Origin: Endozoicomonas numazuensis
GTDB lineage: Bacteria > Pseudomonadota > Gammaproteobacteria > Pseudomonadales > Endozoicomonadaceae
Length of the DNA: 64,000 bases
Direction: 5' to 3'
NCBI RefSeq assembly: GCF_000722635.1
Contig: NZ_JOKH01000001.1
Span: 1,362,574-1,426,573 of the forward strand
The notes beneath the pieces are model-generated. The model ran no database searches. It had not been told where the DNA came from and saw only the letters and a list, made by a program, of their open reading frames with translations. Each line of letters begins with the position of its first letter. Positions within the stretch are counted from its first letter, which is position 1. Made by a program: the position numbers and the translations under genes. Positions 36,711 to 45,720 of the stretch are shown one piece after another.

Positions 36711-37817
36711 ATGGCTACCGTTAATGGAGTTAACAATAATAACAACATTAATATTGTTGATTCTTCCCAGCTCAGTCAGCAGGATTTTATTTCGGCCGTT
36801 TATCTGGAACGGGGAAATATGCTGGATTCGGAAGTCCGCAGGATTGTTGGAGAGATAGAAACCTCTAACCAATTACTGGTTAATGTTAATAATCTAATCA
36901 ATAAATCCAACATTGCCCAATATGGTACCAGTCAGTACACAGAGACCTCCTGGACTACTAATGGCAATAACATTGTATTGGATAATGGTTATGGAATTGC
37001 CCTTCAGCCCGATGCAGAAGGCAATACCACCTTTACCCTGGTAGATGCTGAAGGCAACCAGCTCAACTATCAGAATCAGACTTTGGTGCCTGTTGCTCAG
37101 GGCTCTATATCAGACGCAAATCAGGTTGGGATACCTGTGATGAATGATATGACGATGGTGTTAGACGATGGGACAGAGATAACCTTCCAGACTTCTGCAT
37201 CAGGCACGCCTTTCGATCCTTCCAATTTGTCGGGTGGGTTGGCAGACATTACCGGGATTTCCATTACCAGGGGGAATCAGGGCTTGTCTGTAACCAATTT
37301 GAATACTGCTAACCCTGTTATCGGAACACCCAACCTTGATGGCACTACACTCGATGCAGCCAGTAACGATGGTTACGTATTGTTGGAAGCGGGTGGGCTT
37401 CATTCATGGGAATACGATGGTGTTAATACGAATCAGATTAGCCGTCAGGATCCTCATGACCCCAACGCAACCCTCAGTGGATATGCTGCTCGAAAAGTAG
37501 CTTTCCAAAACAGCTTCACCAATGAGGTGACCGGAGGCATGCCGGCGTTGACACAGGAAGAGCGTGATATTCTCAGTAATGTGTTAAAAATCAATTTCTC
37601 TGATGCCAGTGGAACCGGCAATTTGACACCAGAGGAATGGGCTTCTCTGAAGACATCTCTCAATGCAGCAAAAGAGAACCTGACAGGGAGCAATCAGTTG
37701 CAAACGGTTCAGCTGCAGAGGGCGATGGCAACCTATAATCAGAACTTTGATGCGATGTCTAACTCACAGAACAAAATTTATTCACTCCTCAGGGATATTA
37801 TCAATAATGTGAAATGA
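36711..37817 (+). CDS. Secreted-type protein with DUF1521-like region, EF-hand loop and helical tail
   Basis: A 368-residue protein, Asn/Gln/Thr-rich, without a Sec signal and without cysteine. Residues ~85-200 (NNIVLDNGYGIALQ ... MTMVLDDGTEITFQTS ... GISITRGNQGLSVTNL) resemble DUF1521, a metal-dependent autocleavage fold known from rhizobial type III effectors; the cleavage motif itself is not obvious. Residues 298-309 (DASGTGNLTPEE) match a canonical EF-hand calcium loop. The tail from ~335 (QLQRAMATYNQNFDAMSNSQNKIYSLL) is a heptad-like helix as in EspA/SseB or needle proteins. AGGGGTGG is ahead of the ATG. A type III-secreted, calcium-responsive protein is a reasonable but unproven reading. 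Confidence 0.7.
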   Translation: MATVNGVNNNNNINIVDSSQLSQQDFISAVYLERGNMLDSEVRRIVGEIETSNQLLVNVNNLINKSNIAQYGTSQYTETSWTTNGNNIVLDNGYGIALQPDAEGNTTFTLVDAEGNQLNYQNQTLVPVAQGSISDANQVGIPVMNDMTMVLDDGTEITFQTSASGTPFDPSNLSGGLADITGISITRGNQGLSVTNLNTANPVIGTPNLDGTTLDAASNDGYVLLEAGGLHSWEYDGVNTNQISRQDPHDPNATLSGYAARKVAFQNSFTNEVTGGMPALTQEERDILSNVLKINFSDASGTGNLTPEEWASLKTSLNAAKENLTGSNQLQTVQLQRAMATYNQNFDAMSNSQNKIYSLLRDIINNVK

Positions 37818-37821
37818 TGGT

Positions 37822-38427
37822 TCAATCCAGGCCGATGCCAATGTGACTAATACCTTCATTTTTTGCCAAAGTTCTGATCTGTTTCATCGTGTCAGGGCTT
37901 TGTTTACACCTGCTGATTTGATCAAGTACTTCCTGAATAAAGGCTATTTGCTGTTGATAAAGTTCATGCTGCTCAACATATTGTTGAAGCTCAGTACCTT
38001 TAAGTTCTTCCGCTTCTGTGTATTTGATAAATTTACCAATAGTGCTCAGTGAGAGCGTCAGGGCGCTGGCTGCTTCACCGGCATCGGGCTCCATGGCGCA
38101 GTTAACAGCACAGATCATACTGACGACAGCGTCATGAGCAGGAATCGCTCCAAACATATCCAATTCGTCCAGATCGGGAACGTTGGGTTCCAGCTTCTCA
38201 AGAAGGCGCTCGAAATTTTTGGCTGACTGATGGCCGGCGACATTATCCCAGAGCATATTCATGCAGTGTCGAGCGTCTTCAGGCTGGCCAAACTCAGCCA
38301 GTTCTGCAAACAGAGCAAAGTTGGGCCAGCTTCTCTCACAAACGGATGTAGTGACCGCAGTGAGCTTCCAGGCTGGAAGTTTGTCGAGTTGACGCAGGAA
38401 TTGAGCGTATTGTTTGTGTGTATTCAA
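37822..38427 (-). CDS. DUF416 (YjaG) family protein
   Basis: A 201-residue protein from TTG 38427, supported by GAGG 7 bases upstream. FLRQLDKLPAWKLTAVTTSVCERSWPNFALF and HDAVVSMICAVNCAMEPDAGEAASALTLSLSTIGKFI fit the YjaG/DUF416 pattern. Soluble, all-helical, function unknown. Its stop is 4 bases from the stop of the preceding convergent gene. Confidence 0.85.
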   Translation of the reverse strand: MNTHKQYAQFLRQLDKLPAWKLTAVTTSVCERSWPNFALFAELAEFGQPEDARHCMNMLWDNVAGHQSAKNFERLLEKLEPNVPDLDELDMFGAIPAHDAVVSMICAVNCAMEPDAGEAASALTLSLSTIGKFIKYTEAEELKGTELQQYVEQHELYQQQIAFIQEVLDQISRCKQSPDTMKQIRTLAKNEGISHIGIGLD

Positions 38428-38554
38428 GGTGAAACCTCAGACCAGAATATCTGGAGAGAGATTCTAGCGGGATTATTCCGCGAAGGCACTGATGTAGAGG
38501 AAATCTTAAGGAGAGAGGGTGGTTGGCAGGGCTATAGACATCAAAGCCCTGTTA

Positions 38555-39103
38555 TTAAAGTTGCCATTTGAAGTTGACAGTAAAGGAGTCCAATTTGTAA
38601 TCGGAATTGAGTTCAATCTTTGAGTTATCAAACATACAGGTTTCAGCTTTGACTTTGCTGCTGAATCGAACCTTTCCACAATCGCCAAATTCGAACTGGG
38701 TTTTCTCTTTGATGAAATCCATGCCTTCTTTTAAAGGTCTGGCAACACCGATGTAGTCAAGTCCTAAAATGGCAGCACTGGTGGCGGCCTGTTCAGCTAA
38801 CTTCTTGGGATCAGTGACTGCTTTATATATGAAAGAGCTGACTTTTTTCTGATTGACTTTGGATTTTTCTCGAATAGACAGTTCTGGCATTCTACTGACA
38901 CTCTTTCCCCGGTTGATGGTTCGGGTAGAAAAAGGGTCAATAATTGAAACGTCATGAGAGTAGGCGGTACTGTAATGCGGAATCCCGGAGTGATAATTTC
39001 TATCCGAATCACATGATCCCGATACTGGGAATAGGGTAATTATCAAGCATGATCCCCATTTGCAACACGTATTACAGCTGTTTAAAGACTTGCTTCCATC
39101 CAT
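38555..39103 (-). CDS. Unrecognised exported protein, possible lipoprotein
   Basis: The ATG at 39103 is chosen because AAGGA lies 8 bases upstream; a longer in-frame start at 39145 has no such site. The 182-residue product has a hydrophobic N-terminal segment (WGSCLIITLFPVSGSC) that could be a weak lipoprotein signal. The C-terminal ~90 residues (KAVTDPKKLAEQ ... FGDCGKVRFSSKVKAETC ... YKLDSFTVNFKWQL) look like a small beta-rich domain with paired Cys. No family recognised. A palindrome lies upstream at 39115-39129. Confidence 0.55.
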   Translation of the reverse strand: MDGSKSLNSCNTCCKWGSCLIITLFPVSGSCDSDRNYHSGIPHYSTAYSHDVSIIDPFSTRTINRGKSVSRMPELSIREKSKVNQKKVSSFIYKAVTDPKKLAEQAATSAAILGLDYIGVARPLKEGMDFIKEKTQFEFGDCGKVRFSSKVKAETCMFDNSKIELNSDYKLDSFTVNFKWQL

Positions 39104-39114
39104 GGTGCTAATCC

Positions 39115-39129
39115 TTAGCGCAGCGCTAA
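39115..39129. promoter_or_regulatory. Palindrome upstream of the exported protein
   Basis: TTAGCGC-A-GCGCTAA, a perfect 7-bp inverted repeat, immediately upstream of the Shine-Dalgarno of the gene starting at 39103. It could be an operator or a short 5' hairpin controlling translation. Confidence 0.35.
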
Positions 39130-39310
39130 CAACGCTTTCATTCAATTATACTGCCAGTCTATACACCATGCTGGCAAGAGAAAGACTCTTGTTAAGTAAG
39201 TTAAGCATGCTCAGGCTAATGTGCCTTGAATTTCTGGGCTAATATAGCGACATAATATATGTATCTTTTGTCATTATAATATTGTGAAATAATTGCTCAG
39301 GATGGTCAGG

Positions 39311-39754
39311 ATGAACGGTATAAAAAAGGAAAATCGATTCATAATTCACTGGTTCTTTTCCCTTGTTTTATTCGGCTTTCTATTAGCTTTTTCCCTGAGT
39401 TTTGAAATTTATAAGAAATTTCCAGTATTTGGCTTTATCGGCTACGGATTAGTCATCTTGAACCTGTTATGGGCTCTTAGTCAGGCTATTAAGCCCTGGC
39501 ATTTTATTGCTATTAGTCTGTTCCTGGTTCTATTTGGAACGCTGGGGTCGTTGGATATTGTTCTATCAAAAGATGAAATGCTAGAGACACTTCTGTTACT
39601 TAATCATGAATGGCTGTTGTTATCGGGTTTGAATGCTCAGACATTGGATGACTATGTCAATGTACTGGTATTACTCTTGAATGTTTTTACCAGTGCACTG
39701 GCAGGCAGTGCACTGTTTTATGGACTAAATCGCAGAAATTTTGAAAAACAGTAA
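39311..39754 (+). CDS. Unrecognised inner-membrane protein
   Basis: A 147-residue protein from the ATG at 39311, which has AGGA 8-9 bases upstream; in-frame starts at 39302 (ATG) and 39293 (TTG) are possible. Four hydrophobic helices are visible: WFFSLVLFGFLLAFSLSF, GFIGYGLVILNLLWALSQ, FIAISLFLVLFGTLG and VLVLLLNVFTSALAGSALFYG. Short acidic loops. No family recognised. Convergent with the EF-P-like gene, 16 bases away. Confidence 0.6.
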   Translation: MNGIKKENRFIIHWFFSLVLFGFLLAFSLSFEIYKKFPVFGFIGYGLVILNLLWALSQAIKPWHFIAISLFLVLFGTLGSLDIVLSKDEMLETLLLLNHEWLLLSGLNAQTLDDYVNVLVLLLNVFTSALAGSALFYGLNRRNFEKQ

Positions 39755-39770
39755 GCAGGGTGATCCAGAG

Positions 39771-40337
39771 TTAGGCTCTGGACATAAACTTACCTGTCTC
39801 TGTATTGACCTTGATGATTTCTCCAGTACTCAGATATTCCGGAACCTGAACTTCCAGGCCGGTGCTCAGTTGAGCCGTTTTGGTTCGGGCTGCAGCAGAA
39901 GCACCTTTAATAGCCGGCGAAGTTTCAGTAATTTCAAGGGCGATGGATGAAGGCAGCTCGATGGCTAGCAATTGACCATCTACCAGCAGAGCAATCAGGC
40001 CTTCCATGCCATCGGACATGTAAGGAAGCTGTTCTTCAATGGTGCTTGAGTTCACCAGATACTGACTGTAGTCCTCGCTGTCCATAAAGGTGAATTCATC
40101 TCCTTCACGATACAGAAGTGAGACTGTGCGACGGAGTAAGTCAACATCAGAAAACGGGTCATCACCTGTACAGGTCATTTCCAGCTTCTGACCACCGGGA
40201 ACAGAGCTGAATCGAAATTTGTAGAGGGTTGAGGCTCCACGAGCTGACGGGCTCTTCGCTTCCTGTTGTCGGACAATGTAGTACTGGTTTTCAATCTGAA
40301 CAATTTGACCTTTCTTCAGATCTTTGGCGTAGGCCAT
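39771..40337 (-). CDS. yeiP: Elongation factor P-like protein EfpL (YeiP)
   Basis: A 188-residue three-domain OB-fold protein that helps ribosomes through difficult peptide bonds. MAYAKDLKKGQIVQIENQYYIV begins the KOW-like domain; the tip loop SPSARGAST carries Arg33 where canonical EF-P has the modified Lys, the hallmark of EfpL. The C-terminal domain ends GLEVQVPEYLSTGEIIKVNTETGKF. GAGG is 9 bases before the ATG. Monocistronic. Confidence 0.93.
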   Translation of the reverse strand: MAYAKDLKKGQIVQIENQYYIVRQQEAKSPSARGASTLYKFRFSSVPGGQKLEMTCTGDDPFSDVDLLRRTVSLLYREGDEFTFMDSEDYSQYLVNSSTIEEQLPYMSDGMEGLIALLVDGQLLAIELPSSIALEITETSPAIKGASAAARTKTAQLSTGLEVQVPEYLSTGEIIKVNTETGKFMSRA

Positions 40338-40548
40338 TTATTTCAACCTCGGTTCAAAGGGACTGGGCAAATTCTATCACAGGACAGAAATTGCCATAAA
40401 TTCGTGAATAGTTTGCATCTGATGGGACTGAAACAATTTATGGCCAGGAGGCTGACCGAGAATAATCAGCCGTCCTCGCTAAGAACGCTTGCTCAGTCAG
40501 ACTTCTGGAATAAGAAACGAAGTAAAGTCTCATATGTCAAAGTGGCGG

Positions 40549-40971
40549 TTAGTGTCGCGTGCCCCGATAGTTTGCAAGGTCCACTACGTTGGAAGGATTG
40601 TTGTTTTTAGGCTGGGTGTCTTCTGAATACTCAGTAGACATAATAAGGTTGGAGGTTTGTTGTTCTTCTGGGCCAGTGTACTGCAGGTCCATCACCTGCA
40701 AATATTTGCCGAGTAAACGGATATGGCCTGGATAGCGCTGAATTCCGTTGGGAGTAAATTCAAAACTGAAATCTCTGGCAAGGCACATCTGGCCACCAGG
40801 ACCCCGCTTGAAGCGAGTAGAGTAACGTACAACAGTCCCATCTAGAAGTTGCAGGTTCATATCTTTGCAGGCACGCCTGCCGTGCATGATCGCGACTTCT
40901 CTCGCTTTTGTGGTATCTGCCCAGTACCAGGCAACAGCTGCCCCGAGCAGCATCCAGATGATAATGTCCAT
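40549..40971 (-). CDS. DUF3301 family protein
   Basis: A 140-residue protein with one N-terminal TM helix (IIIWMLLGAAVAWYWADTTKARE) and a soluble part containing HGRRACKDMNLQLLDGTVV and FSFEFTPNGIQRYPGHIRLLG. These blocks define DUF3301. The tail is polar. Function unknown. The 211 bases between it and the EfpL gene contain no gene. Confidence 0.85.
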   Translation of the reverse strand: MDIIIWMLLGAAVAWYWADTTKAREVAIMHGRRACKDMNLQLLDGTVVRYSTRFKRGPGGQMCLARDFSFEFTPNGIQRYPGHIRLLGKYLQVMDLQYTGPEEQQTSNLIMSTEYSEDTQPKNNNPSNVVDLANYRGTRH

Positions 40972-41066
40972 GAGGGCATTCTATAGCCAAGCCTGTTACA
41001 AAAGCTATGATTCCATGGCTTTCTTTTTATAAGTCAGTGAGTATTTCCAGAATCATAGTCAGGCAA

Positions 41067-41255
41067 TCAGTGTAAGTGCTTTGGATTACTGGCTTTACCA
41101 ACAGGTTTTCCATCCTGGCTAATAATGTTCTCTCTGGCATCCAGTCTGTAAATTCTTCTGTAATACTCTGCCGACAGGGCTTTCTGATCAACAAACTGAT
41201 TGATATCTACGCCAATTCGGTTCAGGTATTCAAGCATAAAAATTGTATCGGGCAC
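41067..41255 (-). CDS. Small conserved hypothetical protein
   Basis: A 62-residue soluble protein starting at GTG 41255, fixed by a perfect GGAGG 5 bases upstream. Sequence features: MLEYLNRIGVDINQF, ALSAEYYRRIYRLDARENI and a terminal GKPVGKASNPKHLH. It recalls short hypothetical proteins of pseudomonads, but I cannot name a family. Located 95 bases upstream of the DUF3301 gene on the same strand. Confidence 0.6.
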   Translation of the reverse strand: MPDTIFMLEYLNRIGVDINQFVDQKALSAEYYRRIYRLDARENIISQDGKPVGKASNPKHLH

Positions 41256-41607
41256 ATCAGCCTCCAGCTATTGGCTCCTTACAGTGAGTCTCCACCATCC
41301 CGGTAGTCCATTCCGGGCTGTCAGATTGAGTAGTAACTCCCGAAATTCGAGGGAAGAATAGCACTGACATATTTCGTTTTTTTGACTTGAGGCATGCTTT
41401 TTCGAGCTTTTTACAGAGCTTTACAGATTCCTGAATTGTTTCTATTTGTTAAAAGTTGACAAAATTCTGGGTTTTGGTGATTTTGTTTGTGGGTGTGAGC
41501 TTTTTAGAGAAACCTGCCAAAATCAAAATTAAATAAGGATATTCTCCTGCCACAAAGGCCATATACTGGAATATAACTGCTAGGCAAAGCTCAGACTGGA
41601 GGAATAT
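41256..41607. other. AT-rich promoter region of ald
   Basis: 352 bases. TTTACAGA occurs twice, 10 bases apart (41410-41417 and 41420-41427), one helical turn, as an Lrp- or activator-type site might. TTGACA at 41456-41461 is a good -35, but the -10 at 17 bases spacing (GATTTT) is poor. GGAGG at ~41599 is the ald ribosome site. No gene seen. Confidence 0.4.
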
Positions 41608-42729
41608 ATGCTGGTAGGTGTGCCAAAAGAAATTAAAAATCATGAGTATCGAGTCGGGCTAACGCCTGCTGCAGTTCAGGAACTCGTGGAGCAGGGACAT
41701 GAAGTTATTGTTGAGATGAATGCCGGAGCAGGTATCGGTTTCACCAATGACTGTTATCAAAATGCTGGAGCTACAATTGTAGACAGTGCCGAGGCTGTAT
41801 TTGAACAGGCTGAGATGATCGTCAAGGTTAAGGAGCCTCAGGCCGTTGAAAGAGCCAGACTGCGCCCTCATCATACTCTCTTTACCTACCTCCATCTCGC
41901 GCCCGATGTTCCCCAGACTCAAGATCTAATTGAGTCGGGAGCTACCTGCATTGCCTATGAAACTGTGACGGATGCAAATGGTCGTTTGCCATTATTGGCG
42001 CCTATGTCAGAAGTGGCCGGACGTATGTCTATTCAGGCTGGTGCTCACTGTCTGGAGAAATCCCAGTCTGGTCGTGGTGTATTAATGGGCGGTGTTCCTG
42101 GCGTTGATCCAGCTAAAGTCGTCATTATTGGTGGCGGTGTTGTTGGCCAGAATGCAGCAGCCATGGCTGTGGGTATGGGGGCCGATGTCGTTGTTCTGGA
42201 TCGCTCTGTAGATACCCTGAGGATGCTTGATGCCAGATATGGTAACCGGATCAAAACAGTATTCTCTACCCACCATTCTATTGAAGAGCATGCCCTGACT
42301 GCAGACTTGCTGGTGGGTGGAGTTCTGCTACCTGGTGCAGCCGCTCCAAAGCTGGTGACCAAAGATCTGATCAGCAGAATGAAGCGTGGCTCTGTTATCG
42401 TTGATGTCGCAATTGACCAGGGCGGTTGTGTTGAAACATCCAGGCCTACCACTCATGACGATCCAACGTTTATCGTAGATGGTGTTGTGCATTATTGTGT
42501 GGCTAACATGCCTGGAGCTGTAGCGAGAACATCAACAGTTGCACTGACTAACGCAACGCTGCCTTATATTGTTGAAATCGCCAATAAAGGCACTCGAAAA
42601 GCTCTGCAGGATAATCCACATCTGCTGGAAGGCCTGAACGTTTGTAAGGGCGTAGTGACTTGCGAGAGCGTAGCGCAGGTGCAAAACCTGGCTTATAGAC
42701 CTGCTACTGAGATGCTGTCTGAAATCTGA
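41608..42729 (+). CDS. ald: Alanine dehydrogenase
   Basis: NAD-dependent interconversion of L-alanine and pyruvate plus ammonia. The 373-residue length is standard. [20 protein letters not shown] with substrate-binding Arg, [12 protein letters not shown] with the catalytic-region His, and the Rossmann motif [28 protein letters not shown] are present, as is [20 protein letters not shown]. Strong GGAGG. Monocistronic, ending in an intrinsic terminator. Confidence 0.96.
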   Translation: MLVGVPKEIKNHEYRVGLTPAAVQELVEQGHEVIVEMNAGAGIGFTNDCYQNAGATIVDSAEAVFEQAEMIVKVKEPQAVERARLRPHHTLFTYLHLAPDVPQTQDLIESGATCIAYETVTDANGRLPLLAPMSEVAGRMSIQAGAHCLEKSQSGRGVLMGGVPGVDPAKVVIIGGGVVGQNAAAMAVGMGADVVVLDRSVDTLRMLDARYGNRIKTVFSTHHSIEEHALTADLLVGGVLLPGAAAPKLVTKDLISRMKRGSVIVDVAIDQGGCVETSRPTTHDDPTFIVDGVVHYCVANMPGAVARTSTVALTNATLPYIVEIANKGTRKALQDNPHLLEGLNVCKGVVTCESVAQVQNLAYRPATEMLSEI

Positions 42730-42750
42730 TTAACAGGCTTCTAAATCTAA

Positions 42751-42786
42751 AAAACTCTGGTTTGCTCCTGGCAGCCAGAGTTTTTT
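42751..42786 (+). terminator. Intrinsic terminator of ald
   Basis: A 10-bp stem AAAACTCTGG / CCAGAGTTTT with a 14-base loop and a T-run, 21 bases past the ald stop. Confidence 0.8.
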
Positions 42787-42831
42787 CATTTTAACCCTTG
42801 AGAGATTGTTCAGTGAGCAGGATACTTTGAA

Positions 42832-43350
42832 GTGAAAAAGAGATTCATATACTCACTTAATGGCTTTGGGTTGGAGTTGGATTTGATACATTGGCAGTGG
42901 TCAAGGTTTGAAGAGCTTTCCGGGCAAGAAGTTTATAGTATTTTAAAAGCCCGTCAGGATGTTTTTATCGTTGAGCAGGATTGTCCATATCACGATGCGG
43001 ATGATCTTGATCAGGTTTCTCTGCACTTGTCAGGCTGGGGCAAAGATCGAAGTGATCTTGCGGCTTATCTCCGAGTGATACCTCCTTCACCCACAAATGA
43101 TGTGGTGGCTATTGGTCGTGTTATTACCACTTCTGCTTATCGAGGCAGCGGCCTTGGTAAAGAGCTGATGGAAGTAGCTGTAAAACAGGCTCTGGATATG
43201 TTTCCTGAAAATGATCTGTATCTTAGTGGTCAGGCTCACCTTCAGGCATTCTATAGCGCTTACGGCTTTGAACCAGAAGGTGAAATCTATGAAGAAGACG
43301 GTATTCCTCATATTGCCATGTTTTTAAGAAGGTCTGGTGAGGTAGCTTAA
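42832..43350 (+). CDS. elaA: GNAT acetyltransferase, ElaA family
   Basis: A 172-residue protein from GTG 42832 (AGGA about 10 bases upstream); E. coli ElaA would align from residue ~16, so a downstream start is possible. The core RQDVFIVEQDCPYHDADDLD, VAIGRVITTSAYRGSGLGKELM (acetyl-CoA loop) and YLSGQAHLQAFYSAYGFEPEGEIYEEDGIPHIAM is the ElaA signature. Substrate unknown. The last 27 bases overlap the end of the convergent Ap4A phosphorylase gene. Confidence 0.88.
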   Translation: MKKRFIYSLNGFGLELDLIHWQWSRFEELSGQEVYSILKARQDVFIVEQDCPYHDADDLDQVSLHLSGWGKDRSDLAAYLRVIPPSPTNDVVAIGRVITTSAYRGSGLGKELMEVAVKQALDMFPENDLYLSGQAHLQAFYSAYGFEPEGEIYEEDGIPHIAMFLRRSGEVA

Positions 43351-44166
43351 TACCTTACTGGGTTGTTGGTGAAGTAACGTTTCAAACCTCTCTCTATTCT
43401 TCACCAACAATAAACCTGCAAAGCCCAAGGCATTGACTGAGATCGATTCGAACCGACCCTCTGTTCGTGGGATGATCATCATCCATTGGTCAGTCATAAG
43501 AAAATTATAAGGCTTTAGTCGGCCATCTGCCTTCCGTAGCTTCAGGTGGTCAATCATCTGTTGATAGATGTGAAGCCAATCTTCAGGCTGATGATTGATC
43601 TTCAGATTCAGACGAACAATTAAATGTTCATAAGGTAAGGTTTCCAGCCTGGCTGGATTATCTGGAATGTCAGTCAGAGCTGGGTCAATGGGTAGCCCAT
43701 CTATCGGGAGTGATTGAAGGTGCCGGTGCGGTTGACTGGCGCCCGCATCCCTACCGGAATTGTAAAACACTAATTGAGGGAATTCGGGTAGTACCTGGGC
43801 GACGGCTTCAAACTCTTTCAACTCAAAAGCTTCTTCCTGATCCTCGTACTTTTGAGTAATGATCAAATAGTGATTGTCTACAACATTGAATTTGTTGAGT
43901 AGCAAGACATGGCCTGTGTTCAGGTCCGCTACATGCATAGCAGGGTCGAAGGGTAGAAACGGGTTGGCATGATCTGATGTGGAAGAGTTTCGGTTGGGCT
44001 TTTTTCTTAACTCGCTAAGAATACGCACTTCGTAGGCAAGCCCATCTTGAATGATTTTAACTTCGGTTTTGCTGGACTTCAGGTGTCCGCTGGATCGGGC
44101 TGAATCGGATACTTCAGATAATCGATTCCACAGTGTTCCAGGAATAAAAGTGTCGAGGGTATTCAT
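43324..44166 (-). CDS. ATP adenylyltransferase (Ap4A phosphorylase)
   Basis: A 280-residue HIT-superfamily enzyme of the Apa1/Apa2 type: phosphorolysis of diadenosine tetraphosphate to ATP and ADP. Seen: NPFLPFDPAMHVADLNTGHVLLLNKFNVVDNHYLIIT and the active-site motif GASQPHRHLQSLP, where the first His is the nucleophile. C-terminal part PYNFLMTDQWMMIIPR ... SVNALGFAGLL. This branch is best known from fungi and cyanobacteria; most gammaproteobacteria use the unrelated ApaH hydrolase, so its presence is noteworthy. Upstream 60 bases from mmsA. Confidence 0.88.
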   Translation of the reverse strand: MNTLDTFIPGTLWNRLSEVSDSARSSGHLKSSKTEVKIIQDGLAYEVRILSELRKKPNRNSSTSDHANPFLPFDPAMHVADLNTGHVLLLNKFNVVDNHYLIITQKYEDQEEAFELKEFEAVAQVLPEFPQLVFYNSGRDAGASQPHRHLQSLPIDGLPIDPALTDIPDNPARLETLPYEHLIVRLNLKINHQPEDWLHIYQQMIDHLKLRKADGRLKPYNFLMTDQWMMIIPRTEGRFESISVNALGFAGLLLVKNRERFETLLHQQPSKVLSYLTRPS

Positions 44167-44226
44167 TCTGTTTATCCGACTCTGGTGTTGCGACCGAAGA
44201 ATACCCCCGTGACTATAAAATTAAAA

Positions 44227-45720
44227 TCACTTCATAGTGGGAATGACAAACTCAGCCCCTGCTCTTATGCCGGTAGGCCATCTGGAAGTAATGGCTTTAC
44301 GTCGTGTATAAAACTTGACGCCTTCCATACCGTGCATATGCAAAGGTCCAAACAATGAGCGTTTCCAGCCGCCAAAGCTATGGAATGACATTGGGACAGG
44401 GATGGGTACATTGATACCCACCATGCCGATCTGAATGTCATGGGCAAATTGTCGGGCACTGTCACCATCGCGGGTGAAAATTGAAGTGCCGTTACCGTAT
44501 TCATGATCATTGATCATGCTGACCGCGGTCTCATAGTCAGGCACACGCACAACGGATAACACTGGGCCGAATATTTCCTCGCGATAAATCGACATGTCTG
44601 TGGTGACATTGTCAAAGAGGCAGCCACCGAGAAAATAACCTTCTTCATGGCCTTCAACAGAATAGTTTCTTCCATCGACAACCAGTTTGGCGCCCTGGCT
44701 TATTCCGGCATCAACATAACCTGATACCTTGCTGCGGTGTTCCTGGCTGATAAGAGGCCCCAGTTCAATGCCAGGCTCCAAACCATTGCCTACTTTCAAA
44801 GCTTCAACTCTGGGTGATAAGCGTTCGATCAGTGCATCAGCTACGTCACCCACGGCTACAGCAACAGAAATTGCCATACAGCGTTCACCGGCAGAACCAT
44901 AAGCAGCACCTACCAGTGCATCAACGGCCTGATCGAGATCGGCGTCAGGCATGATAACCATATGGTTTTTGGCTCCACCCAGGGCCTGCACCCGCTTTCC
45001 GTGGTGGCAACCGTTCTGATAAATGTACTCTGCCACCGGGGTTGAACCCACAAAGCTCACGGCCTGAATGTCTGGAGAACTGAGAATGGTATCAACCGCT
45101 TCTTTGTCACCATTGACAACATTCAGTACTCCGTCTGGAAGACCGGCTTCTTTCATTAACTCAGCCAGACGGAAAGGAACAGAGGGTGCCTTTTCTGAAG
45201 GCTTCAGAATAAAAGTGTTACCGCAGGCAATCGCCAGAGGGAACATCCACATGGGCACCATGGCAGGGAAGTTAAAAGGAGTAATTCCAGCAACTACACC
45301 TAAAGGTTGACTGACAGACCAGGCATCAACATCCGTGCCCACGTTTTCGGTAAATTCACCTTTTAAAAGGTGTGGGATTCCACAGGCGAATTCAACGACT
45401 TCGAGCCCCCGGGTAATATCACCCTGGGCGTCATCCAGTACTTTTCCGTGTTCTCTGGTCAGCATCTCAGCCAGTTCATCACGGTGTCTTTCAACTAATT
45501 CCTTGAACTTGAAAAGGACTCTGGCGCGCTTCAGAGGTGTGATATTTCGCCACTTTTCAAAAGTCTGTTTGGCTGTGGCTATAGCAACCTCTACTTCCAT
45601 AGCACTGGCCAATGAAACAGAAGCTTCCTGCTGTCCTGTAGCAGGGTTAAATACAGGCAGCTGGCGCTCGCTGGGAGCCGAGGGCAGGCCTGCGATAAAA
45701 TGGTTTATTTGAGCACTCAT
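44227..45720 (-). CDS. mmsA: Methylmalonate-semialdehyde dehydrogenase (CoA-acylating)
   Basis: Converts methylmalonate semialdehyde to propionyl-CoA in valine and pyrimidine catabolism. The 497-residue product starts at the ATG at 45720 with AAGGAG 8 bases upstream; seven earlier codons are in frame but unsupported. Motifs: GVVAGITPFNFPAMVPMWMFPLAIACGN, FVGSTPVAEYIY, and GSAGERCMAIS with the catalytic Cys. Ends KFYTRRKAITSRWP as this subfamily does. No mmsB neighbour; catabolism genes for leucine lie further along the same strand. Confidence 0.93.
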   Translation of the reverse strand: MSAQINHFIAGLPSAPSERQLPVFNPATGQQEASVSLASAMEVEVAIATAKQTFEKWRNITPLKRARVLFKFKELVERHRDELAEMLTREHGKVLDDAQGDITRGLEVVEFACGIPHLLKGEFTENVGTDVDAWSVSQPLGVVAGITPFNFPAMVPMWMFPLAIACGNTFILKPSEKAPSVPFRLAELMKEAGLPDGVLNVVNGDKEAVDTILSSPDIQAVSFVGSTPVAEYIYQNGCHHGKRVQALGGAKNHMVIMPDADLDQAVDALVGAAYGSAGERCMAISVAVAVGDVADALIERLSPRVEALKVGNGLEPGIELGPLISQEHRSKVSGYVDAGISQGAKLVVDGRNYSVEGHEEGYFLGGCLFDNVTTDMSIYREEIFGPVLSVVRVPDYETAVSMINDHEYGNGTSIFTRDGDSARQFAHDIQIGMVGINVPIPVPMSFHSFGGWKRSLFGPLHMHGMEGVKFYTRRKAITSRWPTGIRAGAEFVIPTMK

